From assembly GCF_028858725.1 (NCBI RefSeq), contig NC_084774.1, forward strand, positions 2,702,001-2,766,000: a stretch of 64,000 nt of DNA, written 5' to 3'. This document shows positions 1 through 10,461 of the stretch, one piece after another. Source of the stretch: Colius striatus. Lineage: Eukaryota > Chordata > Aves > Coliiformes > Coliidae. How positions within the stretch are numbered: position 1 is the first letter of the stretch; each line of letters opens with the position of its first letter. A model generated the notes under the pieces. It did not search any database and was not told the DNA's origin. It was given only the letters and a program-made list of their open reading frames with translations. A program made the translations under genes and the position numbers.

Positions 1-1206
1 CCATGTTAAACCAGGACACAAGAATTTTGACATAACAATTTACAATTTCCTCTTCAAGATTTTAACGTTAACTGATAAATATTACATAAACTAAATATAC
101 CAACTTAAAACTTACAAATGCTCATCAAAAACTCATTATATGGTTGTGGTAACACTGCAGAATAAACTAACAATAGCTGCTATGTAATCTATAGACTTGT
201 TTTACAGTTTAATTACATCAGTTACATCAAAAGTACAAATCCTAAGGACTTCATATACATTTCTTGAAAAAACAGGGCTAAAGCATGCATAATGTTAACA
301 CTTCATCACCTTTTGGTGAAAACAAAAAAGACAGTATTCATATGCTGCTGGTTTAGGTGAAAGACATCACTAAGCTAATTGATAAAATTCTGTATACAAA
401 TTTACATTTCCTAATTAAACAACTAGGACAGAAAAATAACAAAGCTTGTTTTAGACTGACACGGCAGACTGTGATACTGTCTTTTACTTGCTAAGAACAT
501 TCTATTCAGGGATCCAAGAATTTCTGTCAATTCGGTCACTCAGCAATAGATTTCCATCTGTCCTGTTAAAAGATTATCCGCCACCAGTCTTCTGCATTAA
601 GAGCAAATCTCACTCTTCTTGCACTGAGCAGACTGTTCAAATAGTTACTTGCCATGGGACTGGTGAAAAGGTTATTCTTGGAACCCTGCTGTTTTCCCAA
701 ACCACTGCATTCACCTTGTTGCTATACCAAACTGAACCTGGCAATTTTAGGAGAGGTTTTTGGGTCTTGCTTTTTTTAGTTAGTTTTTTTTTGGGGGGGG
801 TGGGTTTTTTTATTATTTGATTGGTTGGTTTTGGGTGGTTTTGGTTTTTTGTTTTGGTTTTTTTTAAACCTAGGGGACCACGGTACAGCGATACGTCACT
901 CAATTACTACCTTATGATTGACAGTTCACACTGGAATCAAAGGTGAATTCATGGGAGTAGAGGTGAGATATCGTTAGGCAAGTCTACAAAGAGAGATAGA
1001 TGGGCATTTATTCATCACGCTGAAGTGAAACTACTGCACAATATAATTACATTAACAGTATATATTTACTTGTAAGTTACAGGTAATGCATCGCCAGTAA
1101 GACAAATCATGAGGGCTCCAGGGATGTTAGTTTACAGTTCAGCAGTAGTTTCATGAATAATACTAAATTAAGGTAAACAAGACCTCACTGGCACATTTTT
1201 TCTCAC
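1..1206 (-). other. RBM39: RBM39 intron 2 (5' part)
   Basis: AT-rich sequence downstream (minus strand) of the first RBM39 coding exon, so it is the start of the following intron. It holds one candidate cassette exon, listed separately, and a T/G-rich low-complexity tract at about 767-870. Nothing else is recognised in it. Confidence 0.75.
488..562 (-). other. RBM39: candidate RBM39 poison exon
   Basis: On the minus strand a pyrimidine-containing acceptor (ATCTTTTAACAG) precedes a 75-nt stretch that ends at a donor, AA|GTAAAAG. The upstream coding exon ends in phase 0, and in that frame this stretch has a TGA as its ninth codon. Inclusion would truncate the protein after about 25 residues and should trigger nonsense-mediated decay. 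RBM39 is known to control itself through an NMD exon in this part of the gene. That this stretch is that exon is an inference from splice signals and position; I did not align it. Confidence 0.45.
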
Positions 1207-1257
1207 CTTCTTGTACGGAGCCTCAAGCATTGCTTCAATATCAATATCATCTGCCAT
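1207..1257 (-). CDS. RBM39: RBM39 first coding exon (partial gene)
   Basis: RBM39 (CAPER-alpha) is a nuclear SR-like splicing factor and coactivator with an RS-rich N-terminus and three RRM/UHM domains. Here only its first coding exon is present: 17 codons starting MADDIDIEAM and ending APYKK, which is the conserved vertebrate RBM39 N-terminus. The exon runs from about 1269 (acceptor TTCTTTCAG, minus strand) to 1207 (donor AAG|GTGAGA), with 12 nt of 5'UTR before the ATG. It ends in phase 0. The remaining exons lie beyond the left edge of the window. The upstream CpG island at 4.1-5.3 kb is the likely promoter, across a roughly 3.5-kb first intron. Confidence 0.93.
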
Positions 1258-2689
1258 TTTTCAGGACACCTGAAAGAAGAAGCAAAATTCACCTGAGATG
1301 GAAAACATCCTCATGCTTTACATTCCAAAGACTTTTGCTTTAGAGGCCATCACTGCATTGGTTCAAATGCACAGTGCAGTCTCTCAGAAGACATTCTGGA
1401 CAAGAACTGGAATTTAGCTCTGCCCAACAAGATGATCAAGAACGTGATACACAACAAATTGCCATTGAACACAATTAGCCAGTGGAAAGCCCAGAGGTAT
1501 TCCACCTATTTCTTTCACAACAAAGACCACAGATCATTTATGAAACAGAACCCAAGTCTAGTGGCCGCCCTGAGAAATACTGGAGTTTGACCAAAGGACC
1601 CAACGGACACACACAGAATGGACACTTGGGTAAATCTGCTCACAGCACCCTAGCATTTGCTGCCATCACATTAACTAGTCTGATGACTTAAAAGTGAACA
1701 CTACGGTGCCTCAAGAAATGTGGCTTCCTGTGCAACAGGGGTCACAGAAGAAACAGATCGGATTCAAGCATTAAGAGCTACTGTAGCACGTGCAAGATCC
1801 AGTCTGGAACGTCAGGTTTCACGCAACACGAGACCCACCTGCCATGCAACACTAACAACCACAAGTATTTTTTTTCCCCCAAAAATTGTTCCTCTCACTT
1901 TTCAATTCAACTCCCCAACATAATCTTGTGTTCATTACACTCTGAATCCCTTTGATTCCCTTTCTTCATGCTACTAGGAACCTCTCAAAACTCTCTACAT
2001 TGAAATACAGAGACTCAACTTCCTCAAACTTCTTAATAAAACAATTTCTCTCCTTTTTCCTTCTTAAATACAGCCAGGTCAATAAATTCATGTCAGACAA
2101 CCCATGAGCAAAGATCTTTGCACATGTATGCCATACAATGGATCTGTAAGCATGCAGGTGAAGTCCTGGTTACAGGCATTGCTGCCACGCTGTCCAAGGC
2201 ATAATTAAATCACTCTTGACATTTCCAGATGCATTAAGCTCTTCATTCTTAAATGAGGGTATGATACCAGAGCTGCACTGCATGTAGCCATCAAGTCTCT
2301 CCCCCATCTACCTCTGACTATCTCCCATTAATACAAACAAAAAGAAAACATAATTCTTGAGCAACACCAGCGCACTGGAAGTTCATAATCAATTACTTAA
2401 CCAGGGCACAGCAATCTCATTTTCAAGTTATTATATTTCGAGCCACAGCACTGTCATTGACAAATACAATCAGATGGAGCTCACGTGGGTCAGTTTTACT
2501 CTTTTACTAGAGTATTTATGTTCAGCTTTTTACTCAAGTATTTACATTTAGCTTTTAAAGTCATCTACATACATGTACATGACTTAATTCATCACTGCTC
2601 TACCAGTATTTGGTATGTACAAGTACCTTGGTATGATTAAGCACCAGACCAAACCCAGCATTCCACAAGAAAATTCCCAATGGTGACAA

Positions 2690-3045
2690 CTCCCACACAC
2701 AATTACACCACAGAATTACATCACAGAATCTTAAGGGTTGGAAGAGACCAGTCCAACTCCCCTGCCAGATCAGGACCACCTAGAGTGAATCACACAGGAA
2801 ATCGTCCAGGTGAGTTTCGAATGTCTCCAGAGAAGACTCCACAGCCCATCTGGGCAGCCCCTTCCAGTGCTCCCTCACCTCAACAGGGAACAAGTTTTTC
2901 CTTGTGTTTCTTTGGAACCTCTTCTGTTACAGCTTGTACCCATTGCCCTTTGTCTTATCATTGGCCATCATTGAGAACAGCCTGACTCCATCCTCCTGAC
3001 ACCTGCCCATTAGGTATTTGTAAACATGAATGAGGTCACTCCTCC
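2690..3045 (-). repeat. CR1 LINE fragment in RBM39 intron 1
   Basis: Reverse complement of a CR1 3' end. The plus strand begins with degenerate octamers (TCACAGAATC) and continues through the usual CR1 3'UTR text about grouped small fragments, up to TATTTGTAAACATGAATG. Heavily diverged and 5' truncated, as most CR1 copies are. The rest of this intron (1270-2690 and 3045-4130) holds nothing else I recognise. Confidence 0.85.
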
Positions 3046-4746
3046 AGATGTGTAATTTAGCTGATGTATCCAGCCATGTTTTGGATGGGATCCTTCATCC
3101 TGAAGAGGAGTGGCCAAAGAGGAGATGGGGGCTCCGTTAGGGACTGCCAGTTCAGAAGCTGCATGGACAAGGGAATGCCTACCGCTGCAGTCACCCACAG
3201 GAGTGAATGAACTGTCATCCAGTGACTCCAAACAAAGCTCCTTATTCACACACCATTTTGCCATGGAATTCACTATCAAGCATTGTGGATGCTAACAAAG
3301 ACAAAAACACATGCAGTGTTCAAAAAAAAACCAGGACAAAAAAAGAACCAAAGTTTACAGAAAAAGCTCTTCATGAAACAAAGAGATGCCTTGTGACCCT
3401 AAACTACAACTAGCTGACAAGCAAGAGCACACAGAGAGAAGTATAACTGCATAATGGCATTGAATTTATATTCTTCCTTAGGCAGTTGCTGTTGGCCACC
3501 ACCAAAGAGTAGATGCTGAGTTACAGGGACCTTTGATCTTCCCCCTCACAGTCCATGCCCTTTGTACTTGGTACAAAAACACTCTAATTGGTACAATACC
3601 ACATTTTCATCAGACTATGTGCTGCTCACACAACACAGACCTGGTAATTCATATGATACATGTTAAGTTATTCTTTAAAAAACACCCCAAAATGTAAGTA
3701 AGACTCCTTATTAATTTCAAATGAGCAGAAAATCATTAAATATTTTCAAATATGTTTTACTAAACACTGAAGAAGCTCCAAGTTTTCATAAAAGTCCTTC
3801 AGCTTACTCAAAGGCTGCATGTCTGACATTCCCTGCAGAGAAGGAGAAATCAAAAAAAAAAAAAATCCCACCAGAAGAGAAGTGAACTTTACTTGAAACT
3901 TTGTGGGTCTACAGAAAACTTAAGAGACATGAAATACGCCGCTACTGATCTAGTCAATACTTCGAAGCAAGGCTCTTCTCTATTTTTGCTTCTGTTCCAT
4001 TACATAAAAGTAGTTTTAAAAGTGCCTCTCCCTTCGAAATTATTTGCTTTGGTAATTCGAAAAGATGATAGTCACGCCTCTTGCTTTGCCTCCTTGAAAA
4101 GCATCAGTAAAGTTTTGGGAGAAAGCGGACGCCACGGGGGGGAAGCCCGTAGTTCCCTCGAACAGCTATTGGGCCGGCCCCCTCCAGTCCCCCACCGCAC
4201 TCCCAGCGCTTCCCGAGACCGAGCTCCCAAACGTGCCGCTCAGCCGGGGCCGCCGCCCCTCTTCGCCAGTCCCCGCACGCCCCGCCGAGCCTCAAGAACC
4301 AGCGCTACCCGCCATTCCAACGGAAACAACACGGCCCCCCAACGACAAGAGCCATGGAGCCGCTCCGCCCGGGCCCGGCCAGCTCCGGTGGCGGTAGCCG
4401 CGGCAGGGTCGGGCTGGGTCGGCCGCCCCACACAGCGCCATCGTGGGGGGAGGCGCGGAGGGGCAGCGGGGCCCGCCCGCTACGTGGCCCTACGAACAAA
4501 CTCCGCTAACCAGGACGCGGCCTCGAGGCAGCGCAAGAGAAGCGCGGGACGGACACCGACGGGGAGGCGAGCGGCGGCTGCCGAGGGGGAATAAAAGGGC
4601 CACACGGAGACGGGGTGCCATGGCGGCGGGAGGGGCGCAGGCCGCGCAGGCCTCCCGGGCCACCTCAGGCTAGAGCCACGGCGCTCGGCGGACCGGGCCC
4701 TCGGCTCACCCAGCGGCCGGATCCACGTACCCCGCCCACCAGTTAC

Positions 4747-5090
4747 CTGCGCCGCGGGAGGGTGCTGTCCCTCGCTCGGGCGCCCGAGCTCCGGCGGCGG
4801 CGGCTGCTCCTGGTCCCGGCGCTCGGCTGCGCTGACGGTGGGGGATGGGCCCGAGGGCTCGGGAGCCCTCTGCAGAAGTCTAAAGCTCGGCTGAACGTCC
4901 CGGCTCGGCTCGGCCAGCCCCGGGGCGGCGAGCAGCGGCGCGACCGCGGCGAACGCTCCGCGGAGCCGAGCGAGCCCCGGCTGCGGCACCAACGGCTGCT
5001 CCCCGAAATGGCGCCCGCCGCGTCTCGCCGCTCGCAGGCTCCGCGCACTGCACGGGGCCGCCCAGCGCCCGGCGCAGGGGCTCTCGCGAG
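4747..5090 (-). other. RBM39: probable RBM39 non-coding exon 1
   Basis: The 3' end is set by the donor GCGCAG|GTAACT on the minus strand at 4747/4746. The 5' end is only an estimate, placed just inside the first TCTCGCGAGA element at 5082-5091. The assignment rests on position in the CpG island and on the lack of a better donor; a transcript would be needed to fix the start. Confidence 0.4.
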
Positions 5091-5238
5091 ACGTAGGGCC
5101 ACACAAGGCAGGCCCCGCGCACCCGCAGCCCGGCGACTCTCGCGAGACATGGTTCCCGGAAGCGGCGACTCCCACAGCTCGCGAGAATCGGTCTGGCTGG
5201 GTGGGGGCATGAGGAGCGCCCCCCGCACTCTCGCGAGA
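5082..5238. promoter_or_regulatory. cluster of four TCTCGCGAGA elements
   Basis: Perfect palindromes TCTCGCGAGA lie at 5082-5091, 5138-5147 and 5229-5238; a fourth with one mismatch (GCTCGCGAGA) is at 5177-5186. This decamer is a known CpG-island promoter element bound by BANP, often at bidirectional promoters and sensitive to CpG methylation. The 39-56 bp spacing puts all four within 160 bp near the presumed RBM39 start site. Confidence 0.85.
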
Positions 5239-5382
5239 GGCACGCGCCCGCCTGAGGCGAGGCGGAAAGGTCGAAGGTCGCCCGCGGGGCCGGCGGGGCT
5301 GGCGCTGCCCTGGCGCTGGGTGACGCTCCGGGAGAACTGCCGGGTAACTAACGACACACGAGCAGCAGCGTGCCCCAGCGGC

Positions 5383-5922
5383 AGCCTGGGGGCAGCAAGA
5401 GAGTGTGGGCAGCAGGTCAAGGGAGGTTCTGCTCCCCCTCTGCTCTGCCCTGCTGAGGCCTCATTTGGAGTCCTGTGTCCAGTTCTGGGCTCCCCAGCTG
5501 CAGAGGGACAGGGAACTGCTGGAGAGAGGCCAGTGCAGGGACACCAAGATGATCAGGGGACTGGAACATCTGCCTTATGAGGAAAGGCTGCGGGACCTGG
5601 GGTTGTTCAGTGGGGAGAAGAGAAGGCTGAGGGGGGAAGCTCATCAAGGCTGATGAATCCCTAAAGGGCAGGTGCTGAGAGGACTGGGACAGTCTTTTTC
5701 TGTAGTGTTTCAGTGCCAGGATGAGGGGTGATGCACACAAGCTGGAACACAGGAAGTGTCACTCAAACACAAGGAAACACTTCTTCATTAAAAGAGTGAG
5801 GGAGCCCTGGCCCAGGTTGCCCAGGGAGAGTGTGGAGGCTCCTTCTCGGGAGGTTCCTAAACCAACTTGGAGATGTTCCTGTGCCCCCTGATGAGGGAAT
5901 CTGCACTCCCAAGTATAAGGTT
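5383..5922 (+). repeat. CR1 LINE fragment
   Basis: Plus-strand CR1 3' segment: it contains the line leading to GGACACCAAGATGATCAG, the block around TGCGGGACCTGGGG, and the GCCCTGGCCCAGGTTGCCCA block, ending before the octamer tail. Short open frames inside it are CR1 remnants, not a gene. From 5922 to 7112 I recognise no gene or repeat. Confidence 0.88.
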
Positions 5923-7111
5923 TAAGTGTGAGTGACCTGGCATTCTGTTCCTGATTTTGGCCTAAGCCCCTGCAGACTGCTGGGGCCTTGATGCTGAATG
6001 AATTAACTCAGAGTAGCATTTTGTGAAATAAAACCTGCTTGTCTCATTACCAATTCTTTGTTTCCCCTGGGAGCTCACAAAATAGCTCGGTTGTATTTAA
6101 TAATAGTAAGTTTTGGAAAGTTGTTCACCAAAGTGCAGATAACATTGAGTTGGTTTCCTGCTGCAGTCAGCACAAGATAAGCAAGCATAACTGGGGAGCT
6201 GAGGTTATTTTTTGTCCTACAAGTCTGTAATGTAAAGAGAAGTTCTAAAGAAACTTTTTGCCTCCTGAAATAATTTTGCTGTTACATATAGAATCACTCC
6301 AAGTAGTTAAAGTATAAGAACTCAGGGCCAGCAATTTCCAAATGAAGCCCCATTTTGGCAGAACTGCCAGGCTACTGTGGCACTTGACAGTCTTTTTGAC
6401 AAGGTTCCTGAAATGTGAATAGCTAAAGAAGATTCTGAAGCTCTTGAACAGAATTTCCAAGTCTTCCTAAGCTGAGCTGGTCAACTCAATCAGGTTTGGG
6501 ACACAGGAAAAATGAGCTGCTAAAAAAATCTAAAAGGGAGAAAAACAAACAAGGCAGCCTAATTGTTTCTGTGTGGGTTGGTTGTAAATCAAATGAACCA
6601 TTTTCTGCCAGCCAACATGAGGCTGGTGGTGGTTGTTCCCACAGTGCCACACACCCCGCTGCTGCTGCTCTCAGGCACCCCTAAGGTCAGGTCTAACCAG
6701 CTCCCTGTTCCTCAGCACAGCATTGTGACTTGAGTATGTACTTAGGCTCATGTTGGTGCCTTTCCCTAAGGGTTTTCTCTCCTCTTTCTTGCCTGTGCAG
6801 CCAGGTGCTGGAAGGAGGCCAGGGATAGATCTGTCTTTTTTTATCTACTCCACTAGCACGCCCTTCCCCCTTGGCTGGAGCCTGAGTGGTGTGGGGAGAG
6901 GGATGGATCCAACGGTGTAGGACTTACAGGCAGGGTGCAGGTGGCTAATGAGGAACCTTGACTGGCAAGCAGCTGCACAAGCTCTGTGGCTAGCCCTGGT
7001 GCTAGTCCCAGCGTGCCATCGTGCTGCCCTGGCTGTGCATGCTCAGCTCTGGAAGGCTGTTGGATGGTCACTACACACTGACTGGGCTGGATTTACCTCT
7101 GGAACTGCCAG

Positions 7112-7372
7112 GAGTGATAGAATTGTTTCAGCTGGAGGAGACCTTTAAGATCAAGTCCAGCCTTTGTCCCAACCCTATCGACCACTAGTGCAACATCCAC
7201 CTGTCTCTGAAACCCCTCCAGGGCCGGTGACTCCAGCACCTCCCTGGGCAGCCCCTTCCAATGCCTCACGACCCTTTCAGTAAAGAAATTCCTCCTCACG
7301 TCCAGCCTGAACCTCTCCTGGTGCAACTTGCAGCCATTTCCTCTTGTTCTATTAAGGGGAAGCTCTCAATAA
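7112..7372 (-). repeat. CR1 LINE fragment
   Basis: Reverse complement of a CR1 3' end: TGATAGAATTGTTTCAGCTGG on the plus strand, then the CTCCAGGGCCGGTGACTCCA and TCAGTAAAGAAATTCCTCC blocks typical of a young-looking CR1 subfamily. It ends just left of a small GC-rich patch holding the tRNA gene. Confidence 0.85.
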
Positions 7373-7635
7373 CACGTTTCCTTCCCTGGTTGTGGGACAC
7401 AGATCTGTAGCGAGCCTGGCTCTGCAGTGCAGCGGGAGCAATGCCAGCCCACAGCTGGGGGTTCCAAGTGCTGTCGGAGCGCGGGCGTTTGCTTAACGGG
7501 CGGTCCAGGGGAGACACAGAGAGCGTTCGCGTTCCCCCGCTGCGGAGGGAGGAAAGGATCTCGCAGAAGGAACAAATAAGGGCGACGTGGGGGAGGGAAA
7601 ACAACCTACAGGAGGAGGAAAAAAAACTGAGCACG

Positions 7636-7707
7636 TTCCCACACCGGGAGTCGAACCCGGGCCGCCTGGGTGAAAACCAGGAATCCTAACCGCTAGACCA
7701 TGTGGGA
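7636..7707 (-). tRNA. tRNA-Glu (anticodon UUC)
   Basis: A 72-nt sequence folds as a complete tRNA on the minus strand. The acceptor stem TCCCACA/TGTGGGA pairs over 7 bp and is followed by discriminator A. The anticodon stem CCTGG/CCAGG encloses the loop TTTTCAC, giving anticodon TTC. The T arm carries GGTTCGACTCC, which is also the B box, and the A box is TGGTCTAGCGGTTAGGA. A run of eight T (minus strand, about 7619-7626) lies about ten bases past the 3' end and serves as the Pol III terminator. No intron. All arms are intact, so this looks like a functional gene. It sits alone in a small GC-rich patch (7.4-7.96 kb). Confidence 0.96.
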
Positions 7708-8519
7708 CCGTCTGGTTTGGAGAGCGGCCGCGTCCTACCTGTGCTGCCACCGCGCCGGGACGAGCCGCGGCCGCGCACGGGATGAGGACGGGCCGGGGGC
7801 GCCGCGCTGCCGGGGTCCGCTGGGAGGGAGGAATCCCTGCGCTGGGGAGGCCGCAGGAACTCGTGAGGTCCCGGGACCAAGGGTGCCCCGAGGGGATCCC
7901 TGGCGGAGCTCAGGCAGGGGCTGCCAACTCTTCATCGAGTTACAGGGGAGCTTTTGCGTGAAGAAGGCTGCTGTGCAAAGCCCCACAAAACACCCCTCCA
8001 CCTCTGCTTGCCCAGGAGTCGCCTGTGAGGAAAGGGGAAAGGTCTGCCTTTATTGACCATTCCTGGAGATCAGGACACTGGGGTGAAGATCTTTGGCTTC
8101 ATTGAGACTGCCCATGCTTATGCTGTTTAGTACCTGCCTTCAAGCTGTTCTCAGGGCCCCAGAGGTGCTAACAAGACCTTGTAGCCCAGCCTGACCTGGG
8201 GCTTGCACTCCAGCTCTGCCCAGGAGCCAATCCAGATCAACCCTGAGTCCCAAATCCTCACCTGAGCTAAGCTGGAGGTCAGCTTGTCACCAGTGATCTA
8301 CCTGTATCTGTAGTCGTGCCCAGCCACAGACTTCTCTAAGCCTGACCTGCAGACTGCCGGCCTGGCCTGGCCTCGGCTCGCTCTGGTCACTATGGAACTA
8401 GAAGGCCATCACTGGCCTGGTCTTGACCCTGACATGCAGGCTGACTTGCCAAGATGACTTCAGACCTGCCTCATGCCCAGGAGCTGCCCAACAGCCAGGG
8501 CTCCAGGCTGCCCCAGGGG

Positions 8520-8789
8520 CTGCTGCAGGCTATTTCTCCTAGGAGTTACAGGAAAGCCTGCAGGCAGACCTTGCCTACACTGGTAGGCAGGTCCCCAGGT
8601 AGTCTATCAGCCAGCACTGTGCTGCCTTCCTAGCAGCTTTCCTGTGGGAGCTATCTCCAGTGGCATGCCTTTTGCCTTCTCATCTTTTATTGAAAATAAA
8701 GGCTGCTGCTCAGAGACACGCCACTGCCCCTGGGTGTTACAGGAAAGCACACAGGCACACTGCACCTTCACTGGAAGATAGGTACCTGA
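8520..8789 (+). repeat. about 195-bp tandem satellite, left block
   Basis: One full unit (about 8596-8789) plus the end of a preceding one. Diagnostic text is AGCCAGCACTGTGCT, then GAAAATAAAGGCTGCTGCTCAGAGACAC, here interrupted for brevity after 20 bases in the motif AAATAAAGGCTGCTGCTCAG. The same unit resumes at 10114 on the far side of an LTR-type insertion, so the array was contiguous before that insertion. The 8.0-8.5 kb stretch before it contains nothing I recognise. Confidence 0.75.
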
Positions 8790-10113
8790 TGTCATGGTTT
8801 GGCCCTACTAGCAAAGAAACACCACGACAGTCTCTCGCTTGGTGCCCCCATTCACCCCCACCCTTGTTAGGATGGCAGAGGCCCCAGCGAAATGGGAGGA
8901 GAAAGATCACCAAGGATGTTGTGGATTGAGACAAGGGCAGGGAGGGCTCGCTGCCAGCTACACTTCTGGGCAAAACAGACTCCAGTGCTTGACTGAGAGG
9001 GGAAAGTAGGAAAGGTTATTCTACCACCTACTAGAAACAGAACAAAAGCAAAAAGGTAGTAGGATGATGAGAAAATGACAATCAGCACTTTAAGATCTCC
9101 CTCCCCCAGCCCTCCTTTCTTCCCAGGCCCAGCTCACTGCTCCCCAGGTCTCTCCCTCCTCCCCCCTCAGCGGCTCAGGGGAGCAGGGAACGGGGGATGT
9201 GGTCAGACTCTCACAGGTGGGCTCTGCTGCTTCTCTCTGCTCAGAGGAGGACTCCTGGCATTCTTCCCCTGCTCCAACACAGGGTCCCTGCCCTAGGACA
9301 CCATCCTTAAGGAACTTCTCTGCTGTGGGTTGCTCCCAACAGCTGCAGCTTCTGCCCATACAGGGTCCCTCACACGGTCACAGTCCTTAGTGAGTATCTG
9401 TGGCGTGGATTCCTTGCCACAGCTGCAGTTTCTGCAGTTACAGGGTCTCTCCCTTGGAACACGGCCTCCTCTGGGCATTATTTGAATGAGCTGCTTTGGC
9501 TGGGTTCCTTCCCACAGTTATAGCTCCTGTGAATATTGGGTCCCTCACATGGGACATGGCCTCCTCTGGCCATAGTCACTGCCCCTGGCTCGGGGCCTTT
9601 AATGAAGTGAATCACTGCCCCTGGCTGGGAGTTCTTAGCAAAATGAGTCCCTGCCCCTGATTTGGGGTTTCCAGCAAAATGAGTCTCTGCCCCTGGTATG
9701 GGGTCATTATCAAGATAAGTCGCTACCGGTGATGTGGGGGTCATTAAAGAAATGCAAACAAATCTCAGCTTCACCAGTCCTCTGCGCAGGATGCAGAGGA
9801 GTCTCTGCTCCAGCACACCTCCTCCTCTCTTCCCTCACTGACCTTGGAGTCCACATGATTGTTTCTCTCACTCTCCCCACTCTTTGCACCACCACCAGCC
9901 AGAAAAGAAGAAGGGACAGAAGAAGCAAGAAACATAAAGAACCTTCCTCTTCCAGCTTCTTCTTAACAAGTGATCGTTGAGGCACCTCATTGGCTCAGCC
10001 CCAGCAGTGGATCTGGCTCAGAGCTGGGGAGAGTTAAAAGCAACTTCTCACAGGAGCCATCTTTACAGCCCCTTCCCCCTCACCAGAAACAGCTGTCATG
10101 TCAAACCATGACA
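8790..10113. mobile_element. 1.3-kb LTR-type element (ERV-derived)
   Basis: The element opens with TGTCATGGTTTG and closes with its exact inverse CAAACCATGACA, the TG...CA inverted ends of avian ERV LTRs. Flanking bases CCTGA and CCTGG look like a 5-bp target-site duplication with one change. Internally there are tandem units of about 45 bp built on CTGCCCCTGG (about 9560-9720). It holds no long coding frame. An opposite-orientation partial copy lies at about 20762-21340. It may be a long solo LTR or a non-autonomous LTR element; I cannot tell which. Confidence 0.75.
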
Positions 10114-10305
10114 CCTGGGTAGCCTATGAGCCAGCACTGTGCTACCTTCCTAGCAGCTTTCTGCGTGAGCTATCTCCAGAGGTATGCATTTTGCCTTCTC
10201 AGCTCCTATTGAAAATAAAGGGTGCTGCTCAGAGACACACCTTTCCCCCTTGGAGTTAAATGAAAGCTCGCAGTCACTGTACCTACACTGGTAGACTGTT
10301 TTTCT
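10114..10305 (+). repeat. about 195-bp tandem satellite, right block
   Basis: Continues the unit interrupted by the LTR-type element: GCCTATGAGCCAGCACTGTG, the AATAAAGG-centred block, and CCTACACTGGTAGACTG match the left block base by base apart from scattered changes. Joined to the left block it restores an uninterrupted repeat boundary. Confidence 0.75.
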
Positions 10306-10461
10306 GGCTGGTGGTGATGCAAAGGTAGACAGCTTTCCTGTAACGTGCAGTGGGAGTAGTGTGTTATCAACAGGAGCAGAGCAGGCAAAATGCACGCCTC
10401 TGGAGACAGCTCACACAGAAAGCTGCTGGGAAGGGAGCACACCTTGTCCTGTTGCTAGATA

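Larger units (their letters stand above)
4130..5340. promoter_or_regulatory. RBM39: CpG-island promoter (RBM39 5' end)
   Basis: About 1.2 kb of dense CpG, in sharp contrast to the AT-rich sequence to its left. It lies upstream of the RBM39 first coding exon. A strong minus-strand donor at 4747 (GCGCAG|GTAACT) is a good end for a non-coding first exon beginning somewhere near 5.0-5.1 kb. An ETS-type CCGGAAG occurs at about 5156. Several long open frames cross the island on both strands; they reflect GC content and show no family similarity. A plus-strand transcript from the same island is possible but I see no recognisable coding exon for one. Confidence 0.75.

Noticed and set aside
4480-5580. 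Overlapping open frames of 225-321 codons on both strands
   Set aside because: They cover a CpG island, are Arg/Pro/Ala-rich in all frames, and lack splice structure or known motifs.
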